DNA of 36,235 nucleotides, taken from the NCBI GenBank assembly GCA_000372785.1, contig KB889759.1, positions 1 through 36,235 on the forward strand. Direction: 5' to 3'. The stretch is from a gamma proteobacterium SCGC AB-629-P17. Lineage in GTDB: Bacteria; Pseudomonadota; Gammaproteobacteria; PS1; Pseudothioglobaceae. Under the pieces are notes generated by a model. The model was not told the DNA's origin and ran no database searches. It worked only from the letters and a program-made list of their open reading frames with translations. Positions within the stretch are counted from its first letter, which is position 1. Each line of letters begins with the position of its first letter. Below are positions 1 to 7,788 of this stretch, in pieces. Both the position numbers and the translations under genes were made by a program.

Positions 1-657
1 TGTGAAAAATCTATTGAGTTGATGCGTTCCCATTGTGAGCCTGGAATTACTGAGCAAAAACTCTGGAGTCATTTCCAAATGGAGGCTGTTTCTAGAGGAG
101 CTGAATGGATCGAAACGCGTCTACTTGCGGCCGGCCCTAGGGCTAATCCGTGGTATCACGAATGCTCTTCACGCCCTATTCAGAATGGAGAGTTAATAGG
201 TTTTGATACAGATTTAGTTGGTGCATACGGATACTGTACCGACATTTCTCGTACCTGGATGTGTGGTGATAAGTCGGCAAGTTCAGCACAAAAAGAAATC
301 TATACTATGGCTTATGAACAGGTTCAACAAAATTTAGAGATATTACGACCAGGTCTTACCTTTAAAGAGTTGTCATTTTCTTGTAGAGAGTATCCGAAAA
401 GTGAGTTTCGACACTATTCGATGTTGTTTCATGGAGTCGGATTATGTGACGAATATCCCGCCATTCCCTTTACATGGGAGTGGGATGAAAACAGTTGTGA
501 TGGCGTCATAAGACCAGGAATGGTTTTAACTGTGGAGAGCTATGTTGGACACTGTGATGGTGGGCCAGGTGTCAAATTAGAGGAACAGGTTTTGATTACT
601 GAAAAGGGTCACGAAGTGCTATCAAATTACCCTTTCGAATCTGACTTGTTGCTGTAA
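1..657 (+). CDS. dddP: DddP-like M24 enzyme (DMSP lyase family), 5'-truncated by window start
   Basis: The frame is open from base 1, so the N-terminal part lies outside; 218 codons remain. It is a creatinase-fold (M24) catalytic domain. The stretch GAEWIETRLLA, GPRANPW, then FDTDLVGAYGYCTDISR and HGVGLCDEYP closely resembles what I remember of roseobacter DddP, which cleaves dimethylsulfoniopropionate to DMS and acrylate in the cytoplasm. All six expected metal ligands can be seen: two Asp in DTDLVG, Asp in CTDISR, His in FHGVG, Glu in TVES and Glu in KLEEQ. Ordinary Xaa-Pro peptidases also carry these ligands, so the DddP call rests on the surrounding motifs. A zinc-type dehydrogenase follows 33 bp downstream and may be co-transcribed. 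Family confidence is high; substrate confidence is moderate. Confidence 0.72.
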   Translation, partial: CEKSIELMRSHCEPGITEQKLWSHFQMEAVSRGAEWIETRLLAAGPRANPWYHECSSRPIQNGELIGFDTDLVGAYGYCTDISRTWMCGDKSASSAQKEIYTMAYEQVQQNLEILRPGLTFKELSFSCREYPKSEFRHYSMLFHGVGLCDEYPAIPFTWEWDENSCDGVIRPGMVLTVESYVGHCDGGPGVKLEEQVLITEKGHEVLSNYPFESDLLL

Positions 658-690
658 TGCTAACTGAATAGTGTTTTTTAAGAAGAAGGG

Positions 691-1785
691 ATGATAAGTA
701 TTCCAAAAAAGATGAGTGCAGTCTTAACGACCGGCCATGGCGGTTTTGATGTTTTGGATTTCCGCACTGATGTTGAAGTGCCTAGTCCAAATTCAGGTCA
801 AGTACTCATTAAGGTTTTGGGTGCAGGAATTAACAATACTGACATCAATACACGTACTGCCTGGTATTCAAAATCGGTAACAGGTGAAACAAGTGTTGGA
901 GGTGCTGAAGGTTTTGATAATGCTGAGAATGATGACGGAAGTTGGTCAGGCGTTCCTCTCAGTTTTCCCATCATTCAGGGAGCAGACTGCTGTGGTGAAA
1001 TTGTTGCAGTTGGTGAACAGGTCGATGCTAAGCGAATAGGCGAGCGTATTTTAGTGCGCACTATGCAACAACATGCAGTTGACTACCAACCCTTTGAGTG
1101 CTGGACCGTGGGCTCAGAATGTAACGGCGCCTTTGCTCAATATATGGTCGCTTTTAGTGATGAAAGTTTTAAAATCGAGAGTGACTGGAGTGATATTGAA
1201 TTAGCCTCTATTCCTTGTGCCTACTCAACAGCTGAAAATCTTTTGGAGCGCTCAAATGTTGGTAGGGATGAAACTGTTTTGATTACAGGATCGTCTGGTG
1301 GTGTTGGATCGGCTGCAATCCAGTTAGCTAAGAGACGTGGAGCACAAGTTATCGCAGTAACTAGCGAAGAAAAAATCACCGACGTCAAAAATATCGGTGC
1401 TGATGATGTCGTAAAACGAGAAGACAATTTAATTAAGATTCTGGGTAAGGAATGCGTTGATGTAGTGGTTGATCTTGTTGCTGGCAGTAAATGGGGAGAA
1501 TTACTTGAGGTGCTGAAGAAGGGTGGTCGCTATGCAACAGCAGGGGCGATTGCTGGACCAATCGTTGAATTGGATGTTAGGACTTTGTATTTAAAGGATT
1601 TAACTCTTATAGGATGTACTTTTCAGAGTAGCGAAGTTTTTAAAAATTTGATTGGTTATATTGAGAGAAATGAAATCAAACCTTTGATTGCTAAGAACTA
1701 CCCTCTCAAAGATATTGTTCGAGCGCAAAAAGATTTCTTGGCGAAAAAATATGTCGGAAAACTGGTTTTAGTCCCACTTAAGTAA
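691..1785 (+). CDS. Medium-chain dehydrogenase/reductase (quinone reductase or alcohol dehydrogenase type)
   Basis: A 364-residue member of the zinc-type alcohol dehydrogenase superfamily. It has an N-terminal GroES-like half (PNSGQVLIKVLGAGINNTD) and a Rossmann half with the nucleotide-binding loop TGSSGGVGSAAIQLA around residue 200. The start is uncertain: a purine-rich stretch abuts the ATG at 691, and a second ATG at 712 gives MSAVLTTGHGG, the usual beginning for this family. It lies 33 bp after the dddP-like gene. Acrylate from DMSP cleavage is often handled by the related AcuI, but this protein is longer than AcuI (about 330 residues) and has an insert near residues 60-85, so I do not call it AcuI. 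The substrate is unknown. Confidence 0.75.
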   Translation: MISIPKKMSAVLTTGHGGFDVLDFRTDVEVPSPNSGQVLIKVLGAGINNTDINTRTAWYSKSVTGETSVGGAEGFDNAENDDGSWSGVPLSFPIIQGADCCGEIVAVGEQVDAKRIGERILVRTMQQHAVDYQPFECWTVGSECNGAFAQYMVAFSDESFKIESDWSDIELASIPCAYSTAENLLERSNVGRDETVLITGSSGGVGSAAIQLAKRRGAQVIAVTSEEKITDVKNIGADDVVKREDNLIKILGKECVDVVVDLVAGSKWGELLEVLKKGGRYATAGAIAGPIVELDVRTLYLKDLTLIGCTFQSSEVFKNLIGYIERNEIKPLIAKNYPLKDIVRAQKDFLAKKYVGKLVLVPLK

Positions 1786-1794
1786 TAGTTGGTT

Positions 1795-2538
1795 ATGTTG
1801 TCTTATAAAAAAATAGGAACCGGATATCCTCTAGTATTAATTCATGGATATCTAGGTGGTCAATCCATGTGGAAATTTCAGGAAGAATTAAAGAATGATT
1901 ATGATTTAATAATGCCATCTTTGGCAGGTTATGGAGAAAGCTCTCATATGACTGCGCCATCTACAATAAAAGAAAATGCAAATCAAGTATTTGAGCTTTT
2001 AGATTATTTAAAAATAGAAAACTTTAATTTACTCGGTCATTCTATGGGTGGAATGATAGTTCAAGAAATGGCCGCTCTTTATCCAGAACGTATCAATAAG
2101 TTAATTTGTTTTGGAACAGGTTCTATTGGTGTTTTACCCAACAGATTTGAAACCATAAATGAATCAAGAACTAAAATTAACAAATTTGGTTTAAATAAAG
2201 TTAGAAAAGACATAGCGAAAACATGGTTTATTGATTATTTAATAGGTGATGGGTTTAATTTATGCATCGATGAAGGTAAAAAGGCTTCAACACAAGCTGC
2301 ACTCGCTAGTCTTGATGCTTGGGAGTGTTGGGATGGAAGAGCACAACTGAAACATATTAAGTGTCCAACTCTAATTATATGGTCAGATAAAGATCGTTCT
2401 TATGATTGGTCTCAGCAAAAAATATTAAAAAAAGGCATAGTTGATTCTAGAGTAGAGATTATTGAAAACTGTGCCCATAATTCACACATGGAAAAACCAA
2501 AATTATTTAATCAGATTGTAAAAAATTTTCTTTTATAA
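1795..2538 (+). CDS. Alpha/beta hydrolase
   Basis: A protein of 247 residues with the alpha/beta-hydrolase fold. The oxyanion region is LVLIHGYLGG near residue 15; the nucleophile elbow is GHSMGG near residue 83; an acid sits in WSDKDRS; the catalytic His is in NCAHNSHMEKP near the C-terminus. There is no signal peptide, so it is cytoplasmic. I chose the ATG at 1795 over a TTG two codons upstream because no ribosome-binding site supports either, and ATG gives the usual family start. It starts 9 bp after the dehydrogenase stop, so the two are probably co-transcribed. The gene is visibly richer in A/T than the two before it. The substrate (ester, lactone or thioester) cannot be told. Confidence 0.8.
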   Translation: MLSYKKIGTGYPLVLIHGYLGGQSMWKFQEELKNDYDLIMPSLAGYGESSHMTAPSTIKENANQVFELLDYLKIENFNLLGHSMGGMIVQEMAALYPERINKLICFGTGSIGVLPNRFETINESRTKINKFGLNKVRKDIAKTWFIDYLIGDGFNLCIDEGKKASTQAALASLDAWECWDGRAQLKHIKCPTLIIWSDKDRSYDWSQQKILKKGIVDSRVEIIENCAHNSHMEKPKLFNQIVKNFLL

Positions 2539-2740
2539 AAGATCTTTTTTTCTACAAATTCATTTTCATATTCTAAATTACAATATAAACAAACTCTGCA
2601 AATGAGTTTTATTGTAATCAATTTCATGTTAATATCCCGTTTCCACATAAACAAATTGCTTCAATTTATTAATTGGCTCTGGCGAGCTTTTTTCTAAAAA
2701 GAAATTATTTTTCTTGTGGTTATGTATCAATTAAAAATAT

Positions 2741-2747
2741 TAAGGAG
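2741..2747 (+). promoter_or_regulatory. Strong ribosome-binding site of proX
   Basis: TAAGGAG lies 8 nt before the proX ATG. It is one of the best Shine-Dalgarno matches in the window and fits the high expression expected of a periplasmic binding protein. The 217-bp AT-rich spacer 2539-2755 upstream must hold the promoter, but no convincing -35/-10 pair stands out. Confidence 0.7.
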
Positions 2748-2755
2748 TAGTAAAA

Positions 2756-3718
2756 ATGAAAATATTAAGCAAGACTTGCATGGCAGGATTGATTGCATTT
2801 TCTATGTCAATGTCCAGTTATGCAGAAAAAGTTAATATCGGTGATCCAGGTTGGACAGGAGCAACTGCAATTGCTAACTTGCTGTCTGCAGTTATTACCG
2901 ACAAAATGGGCGGAGAAGTGGAACTTGTTCCTGGAAACAATACAGCTATTTATGCAGCTATTGATAGGAGCAAAGGTGAAATTGAAGTTCACCCTGATAT
3001 CTGGTTACCTAACCAACAGGCCTATACTAATGACCTCGTACCTAAAGGAACACTTAAGTTAAGTCCTCTAAGTTACGAAGGAAACCAAGGCTACTGTGTC
3101 TCTCAAGACTTTGCAGCAAAGATGAATATAACTTCAATTTTCGATCTTGGTAGACCTGAGGTTGTTGCAGCTATGGATAGCGATGGCAACGGCAAAGGCG
3201 AGTTTTGGATTGGTGCTGATGGATGGGCATCTGCAAACGTCAATGAGGTAAAGGTAAGAGATTACCAACTACTTGACGCTGGAATTGAGCCAATTAGAGC
3301 TGCTGAAGCTGTAAAAAATGCTCGCGTCTTAGACTCAATTAAGAAAGGCGAAGGTTATGCATTCTATTGCTATAAGCCACACGCTATTTGGGGAATGGCT
3401 GATGTTGTGATGTTGACTGAGCCTACTCATGACCCAGAGAAATACATAATGATTCAACCAAAAACTGATGCAGATTGGTATACAAAATCATATGTAGCTT
3501 CAAAGGATGCATTGAAGAATATTCAAATTGGTTGGGGCACTTCGCTAGAAGCTAAGTCACCAGCAATTGTTGAATTTTTCAATAACTTCCAGCTTACATC
3601 TGATGATGTTTCATGGCTAGCTTATGAAGTGTCTGTCAATAAGAGAGATCCTGCAGAAGTTGCTAGAGATTGGATGTCTCAAAACGAAGGTACTGTTGAT
3701 GGCTGGTTAGGTTTATAA
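2756..3718 (+). CDS. proX: Glycine betaine/choline-type ABC transporter, periplasmic binding protein
   Basis: A 320-residue OpuAC/ProX-family solute-binding protein. The signal peptide covers about residues 1-23, with a Lys-containing N-region, a hydrophobic core and probable cleavage after SSYA. Mature motifs such as GDPGWTGATA, EVHPDIWLPNQ, GADGWASANV and KPHAIWGMADV supply the tryptophans that typically form the aromatic cage for quaternary ammonium ligands. It is followed by an intrinsic terminator and then proV and proW, so it is the capture component of a betaine-class importer. Glycine betaine, choline, proline betaine or DMSP are all possible ligands, and the sequence alone does not decide. 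The presence of sarcosine and glycine catabolism nearby favours methylated glycine compounds. Confidence 0.9.
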   Translation: MKILSKTCMAGLIAFSMSMSSYAEKVNIGDPGWTGATAIANLLSAVITDKMGGEVELVPGNNTAIYAAIDRSKGEIEVHPDIWLPNQQAYTNDLVPKGTLKLSPLSYEGNQGYCVSQDFAAKMNITSIFDLGRPEVVAAMDSDGNGKGEFWIGADGWASANVNEVKVRDYQLLDAGIEPIRAAEAVKNARVLDSIKKGEGYAFYCYKPHAIWGMADVVMLTEPTHDPEKYIMIQPKTDADWYTKSYVASKDALKNIQIGWGTSLEAKSPAIVEFFNNFQLTSDDVSWLAYEVSVNKRDPAEVARDWMSQNEGTVDGWLGL

Positions 3719-3735
3719 TTTAACTAGTTCGTCTT

Positions 3736-3766
3736 AAAACCGGCGTTTTAGGCGCCGGTTTTTTTT
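3736..3766 (+). terminator. Intrinsic terminator between proX and proV
   Basis: A perfect 10-bp stem (3736-3745 with 3753-3762, AAAACCGGCG paired with CGCCGGTTTT) with a 7-nt loop is followed by a run of T to 3766. It sits 18 nt after the proX stop and 18 nt before proV. Partial read-through would give abundant binding protein and less of the membrane complex. Confidence 0.9.
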
Positions 3767-3783
3767 CATTAAAAATAAATATT

Positions 3784-4848
3784 ATGTCGTCTGAAAACTC
3801 TGGAAGCTTCATTGAAATTCAAAATATCACTAAGGTATTTGGAAACAATTCTCCTGAAGCACTAGAAGCAATAACTAAAAAGAATATTTCTAAGCAAGAT
3901 GCTTTAGAGAAGTACAATTCAGTAATTGGCGTCTCCGATGTTTCATTTGATGTTAATCCAGGGGAAATATTCTGTGTCATGGGACTCTCTGGAAGCGGTA
4001 AATCAACCCTTGTAAGACATATTAATAGGTTGCTCGAGCCCACACTGGGGCAAATCTTAATCGATGGGCAAGATGTAATGGAATTAGAAAAAAATCAACT
4101 ACAAGAATTTAGAAATAAAAAGATTGGTATGGTTTTTCAAAATTTCGCCTTAATGCCCCATCGATCTGTAATTGATAACATTGCTATGCCATTAGAGATT
4201 AGAGGCATTAATAAAAATAAAAGATACGCACAGGCGAATGAAATTTTAAATACAGTTGAACTTACAGGGTGGGGTAATAAATATGCACATGAGCTCTCTG
4301 GTGGTATGCAACAGCGGGTAGGATTGGCAAGAGCTTTGGCGGCTGATCCTGAGATATTATTAATGGATGAGCCTTTTAGTGCCCTAGATCCATTAATCAG
4401 AAGGCAGCTTCAAATAGAGTTTATTAAGCTATCAAAAAAATTAAGAAAAACAACAGTCTTTATCACTCATGACCTAGATGAGGCAGTTAAAGTTGGTCAT
4501 CGTATTGCAATTATGATGGATGGCAAAGTTATTCAAGTAGGAACCCCTGAAGAAATAGTCTTGAAGCCAGAGGATGATTATGTGGCGGACTTTGTGAAAG
4601 GGATTTCAAGACTCCAAGTTGTACAAGCGAATACAATTATGAAGCCAATAGATGAATATACTAAGAGTTATGGCGATATTCCAAAAGATGCGATAAGAAT
4701 GAATGAAAGTGATGTTTTAAGTAGTTTAATTGAAAAATCAGTATCCAGTGATAGCCCTATTATTATAACTAATGCAGACGGTAGAGATATAGGGGTCATA
4801 TCTCAAAAAGACTTATTAGTTTCTGTTGTTGAGGGTCAAGATGAGTGA
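3784..4848 (+). CDS. proV: Betaine-type ABC transporter ATP-binding protein
   Basis: A 354-residue ATPase of the ProV/OpuAA group. Walker A is GLSGSGKST near residue 68; the Q-loop is in MVFQNFALMPH; the signature is LSGGMQQR; Walker B is ILLMDEPFSALD; the switch His is in ITHD. The N-terminal insert before Walker A (EALEAITKKNISKQDAL) is typical of ProV and absent from generic importers. The C-terminal tail (about residues 275-354) looks like one degenerate CBS unit, whereas E. coli ProV (about 400 residues) has two; this may alter ionic-strength sensing. The stop overlaps the proW start by 8 nt, so the two are translationally coupled. Confidence 0.92.
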   Translation: MSSENSGSFIEIQNITKVFGNNSPEALEAITKKNISKQDALEKYNSVIGVSDVSFDVNPGEIFCVMGLSGSGKSTLVRHINRLLEPTLGQILIDGQDVMELEKNQLQEFRNKKIGMVFQNFALMPHRSVIDNIAMPLEIRGINKNKRYAQANEILNTVELTGWGNKYAHELSGGMQQRVGLARALAADPEILLMDEPFSALDPLIRRQLQIEFIKLSKKLRKTTVFITHDLDEAVKVGHRIAIMMDGKVIQVGTPEEIVLKPEDDYVADFVKGISRLQVVQANTIMKPIDEYTKSYGDIPKDAIRMNESDVLSSLIEKSVSSDSPIIITNADGRDIGVISQKDLLVSVVEGQDE

Positions 4849-6337
4849 AAATAACTATCTAAATACAAATCGAATTAAAGATTTTGTAAAGACCAATCCT
4901 GACTACTATATTAATGAATTTGAGCGAATCAATAATGCCTCAAAGTTTATTTTCTCATTTAATTTATCAGCCTTTTTATTTGGCTCAACATGGTTTGGAA
5001 TTAGAAATATATGGAACTGGTCACTGGCATTTTTAATTATTGAAACTTTTGCTATTGTTCAAATTGTTAGGGGCTTCTTTGGAAATATTAGTATAGAGGC
5101 TTATAAAAAAATTGATCAAATTCAGTCAACAATTGATTTTAGACAGAAACAGCTTCAAGCTGCAATAGAAAGTAATTCAGACAAAGTAGATATGTTCAAA
5201 AGAACGATCAAGTCATTGGAAGATTCAATAGCTGGTTACGTACAAGAGGCTGAACGTATAGAAGCTTCTGGAGTTGCAATTGCCATTGGAGGGATTGTTT
5301 TATTTATTCTTATAAGATCGTTACAAGGAGTATTAGCCAATTCAATTTTAGAAAAGAGATTTTCTGAATGGCTTTCAAATAAGCTTATCAGTTCAGGAAT
5401 GGAATTAAAAAATTACCTGCTGAGTATAAGTTTTTCACTGATAATTATTATCTTTTCGACGATTCACTATAGTTTTCCAGATTTAGTGAAGTTGTTTGCT
5501 GACTTTCCTACACATCCAGATATAAGGCTTGCCTCAATAGATGGTGTAGAAGGGGCCTTTGATTATGCAGTTATTAAGGGTGATGCTCTTTTTAGTGCCA
5601 TCACGTATGGAATAAGAAGTGTCTTGGATTCACTGGAAATGTTATTTGTTAAAACGCCATGGGTTGTGGTCATAAGTGCAATAGTATTAATGACCGGACT
5701 CTCTGCAGGACCGCGTGCAGCAATCTATTCTCTCGCATTTTTAGCTTATATGGGCTTTTTAGGGTTTTGGGTTAAGGCCATGACAACTTTGGCTTTATTG
5801 GGTACTGCTGCAATATTAAGTATATCTATTGGAATCCCTCTTGGAATTTATTGTGCTACAAGACCTAAATTCTATTCTTTCATCAGACCCATAATGGATT
5901 TTATGCAAACCATGCCTGCATTCGTGTTTATGATTCCTGTCATTGCTTTTTTTGGAACTGGAAAGGTTTCTGCTGTAATTATTACCATGATTTTTGGTGG
6001 AACCCCGGTAGTCAGGTTGACAGTTTTAGGGTTGAAAGGAGTTCCTGAGGCGATAAGGGAGGCTGCAATAGCTTATGGTGCCTCTAAATGGTATCTATTA
6101 ACAAAGGTTGACTTGCCTCTCGCTATGCCAACAATTCTTGCCGGCGTTAATCAGACAGTTATGTTGAGTTTGGCAATGGTTGTTGTTGCCTCTCTGATTG
6201 GTGCAAAAGGACTTGGGCAGGACGTTTTAGAAGCGTTACAATATGCAAATGTGGGTCAAGGAATTTTGGCTGGTATTGCCATCTTGTTTTGCGCTTTAAT
6301 ACTCGATCAAGTCATACAAGGCAAGAAGAAAATGTAA
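4841..6337 (+). CDS. proW: Betaine-type ABC transporter permease with extended N-terminal region
   Basis: I chose the ATG at 4841, which overlaps the proV stop, over a TTG at 4826; this gives 498 residues. The C-terminal half (about 300-490) is a standard ProW permease with several membrane segments and the EAA loop EAIREAAIAYGASKW that docks on the ATPase. The N-terminal half is unusual. It has a hydrophobic pair near residues 35-80, a charged helical stretch at about 90-145 that looks like a coiled coil (DQIQSTIDFRQKQLQAAIE), another membrane helix, and then more hydrophobic segments. E. coli ProW is about 354 residues, so roughly 140 residues are additional. The role of the extension is unknown; osmosensing or oligomerisation are guesses. 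Confidence 0.9.
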   Translation: MSENNYLNTNRIKDFVKTNPDYYINEFERINNASKFIFSFNLSAFLFGSTWFGIRNIWNWSLAFLIIETFAIVQIVRGFFGNISIEAYKKIDQIQSTIDFRQKQLQAAIESNSDKVDMFKRTIKSLEDSIAGYVQEAERIEASGVAIAIGGIVLFILIRSLQGVLANSILEKRFSEWLSNKLISSGMELKNYLLSISFSLIIIIFSTIHYSFPDLVKLFADFPTHPDIRLASIDGVEGAFDYAVIKGDALFSAITYGIRSVLDSLEMLFVKTPWVVVISAIVLMTGLSAGPRAAIYSLAFLAYMGFLGFWVKAMTTLALLGTAAILSISIGIPLGIYCATRPKFYSFIRPIMDFMQTMPAFVFMIPVIAFFGTGKVSAVIITMIFGGTPVVRLTVLGLKGVPEAIREAAIAYGASKWYLLTKVDLPLAMPTILAGVNQTVMLSLAMVVVASLIGAKGLGQDVLEALQYANVGQGILAGIAILFCALILDQVIQGKKKM

Positions 6338-6361
6338 ACGGACTTATATCAAATGATATAT

Positions 6362-7342
6362 TTAGAAAGCCCATTCATATGCATGCAACGAAGCAGCACC
6401 TCCAGTATGAATAAATAAGATTTTATCTGTATCTGTAAAATATTTATTTTGTATTAAATCAATCAGACCAGCAAATCCTTTTCCTGAATAAACGGGATCC
6501 AAGAGTATAGCTTCTTTTGTTGCCATGAGATTAACGGCTTCATTCATTCCATTCGTTGGTACGCCATAACCGTCACCCACATAGTCATCAAAAACAAGTA
6601 CATCTTCACGTTTTGGTTCGTCGCATTGAATATAGTCGCAACCTTCCTTAGCTAATTCAAAAACTTTCTCTTCTTGATCATGTTTTTTATCTTTAACACT
6701 AATACCAACAATTTTTATATTACTCTTGTAATATGTTTTACCCGCTATAGAGCCTGCATGTGTTCCTCCACTGCCACTTGCCAACACAATGTGAGTAAAC
6801 GAATTGTCTTGATCGTCTTCAATAATTTCTCTCATGCATTCAATATATCCAAGTTCACCAATATAATTACTGCCACCAACAGGAATGTAATAAGGATTAG
6901 CGCCATCATTTTTTCTTTCTGCCATTATTTCTTCAGCATATTCTTTGACATCTTTTCCACTAGGGCATAGCAAGACTTCAGCGCCAAAAAGCTTGTCCAA
7001 GAAAACATTTCCTGATGTCATGTAAGCATTTGGAGCATCTTTCAATCTTTGTTCTAAAACAATGAGACACTTCAAGCCAAGTTTTGCACATGCAGCAGCA
7101 GTTTGACGGGTATGGTTGGATTGAACGGCACCCACAGTAACAACAAGATCAGCCTGTTTATTAATGGCATCAGGCATTAGAAATTCCAATTTTCTTGTTT
7201 TATTTCCGCCTGTCGCTAAACCAGTACAATCATCTCTTTTTATATATATTTGAGGACCGTTTAAATGTTCGGTAATATTATTTAAATATTCTATAGGAGT
7301 TGGAAAATGACCTAATTTAATTCTATCAAACTGTTCAATCAT
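6362..7342 (-). CDS. cuyA: L-cysteate sulfo-lyase / D-cysteine desulfhydrase family PLP enzyme
   Basis: A 326-residue fold-type II PLP enzyme. The PLP lysine is in GGNKTRKLEF near residue 47, the substrate-recognition loop is QSNHTRQTAA, and a phosphate-binding loop is SGSGGTHAGS. The motifs KRDDCTGLATGGNKTRK and PVYSGKGFAGLIDL match the roseobacter CuyA pattern as I recall it better than E. coli DcyD (KRDDVTPMAMGG, PVYTGKAMAG). CuyA splits L-cysteate into pyruvate, sulfite and ammonia; DcyD acts on D-cysteine; ACC deaminase is a third member of the fold. It is cytoplasmic and transcribed toward proW, with 24 bp between the stops. No sulfite oxidase or exporter is visible nearby. Confidence 0.7.
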   Translation of the reverse strand: MIEQFDRIKLGHFPTPIEYLNNITEHLNGPQIYIKRDDCTGLATGGNKTRKLEFLMPDAINKQADLVVTVGAVQSNHTRQTAAACAKLGLKCLIVLEQRLKDAPNAYMTSGNVFLDKLFGAEVLLCPSGKDVKEYAEEIMAERKNDGANPYYIPVGGSNYIGELGYIECMREIIEDDQDNSFTHIVLASGSGGTHAGSIAGKTYYKSNIKIVGISVKDKKHDQEEKVFELAKEGCDYIQCDEPKREDVLVFDDYVGDGYGVPTNGMNEAVNLMATKEAILLDPVYSGKGFAGLIDLIQNKYFTDTDKILFIHTGGAASLHAYEWAF

Positions 7343-7788
7343 AAAAACTAACCTTAATTTATTTGTGTTCTGATCCTAGATTTATAGCACTCACAAATGG
7401 AAATTCGGTTATTTTAACACCAAAAATATCAGACTTAGGCATCACTTCGAATAGATATTTTGGTAATAAATTTATAGGGTTTAATTAGCGATTATTTTTC
7501 TTTGCCTGCGCTTATCTCTTTCCAACGAATATAGCCATTAACACCTATCCACATCAGAGGTTTTAGGGGGAGTTTTTTTTGGAGCTTCTTCGGTTTTAAA
7601 ATTAGGATAGATGAATACAAAAGAATTATTATGCATTGTGATTTAAAAGTCAATAATAGTTGAAGTGAGCACAAAAATAGTCTTGATTTAGTGCAAAAGT
7701 GTATTATTTAGCCATTAAGTGACTTAATCCGTTGAAAAATCACAAACACAGAGTAAAATTCAGTCCTTTAAAATCATCAAAACTTTAC
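7343..7788. other. Divergent intergenic region, 446 bp, AT-rich
   Basis: Lies between the cuyA-like gene (-) and the aldehyde dehydrogenase (+), so it must carry promoters in both directions. No -35/-10 pair is clearly better than the AT-rich background. Its only notable content is a possibly frameshifted small minus-strand reading frame at 7492-7636, listed separately. Confidence 0.5.
7492..7636 (-). pseudogene. Possible broken small ORF (about 47 residues if frames are joined)
   Basis: From an ATG at 7636 one minus-strand frame reads MHNNSFVFIYPNFKTEEAPKK and soon stops. A second frame covering the same bases ends in the protein-like tail WIGVNGYIRWKEISAG just before a stop at 7492. The switch would fall near a run of eight A and a run of five C in the minus-strand sequence, where a one-base indel, a sequencing error or slippage could join them. 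The tail has a balanced composition unlike random AT-rich frames. I do not recognise a family and no clear ribosome-binding site is visible. It may equally be chance. Confidence 0.25.

Noticed and set aside
691-1785. AcuI acryloyl-CoA reductase, as expected next to dddP
   Set aside because: The protein is longer, has an insert in the N-terminal half and lacks close AcuI motifs; only the superfamily can be supported.
2676-2693. Hairpin GCTC-TGGC-GAGC followed by six T, a possible terminator upstream of proX
   Set aside because: The stem is only 4 bp and lies far from the end of the hydrolase gene; too weak to call.
6345-6360. TATATC-AAAT-GATATA hairpin between proW and cuyA, possible two-way terminator
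   Set aside because: A short, entirely AT-rich 6-bp stem without clear T-runs; expected by chance in such sequence.
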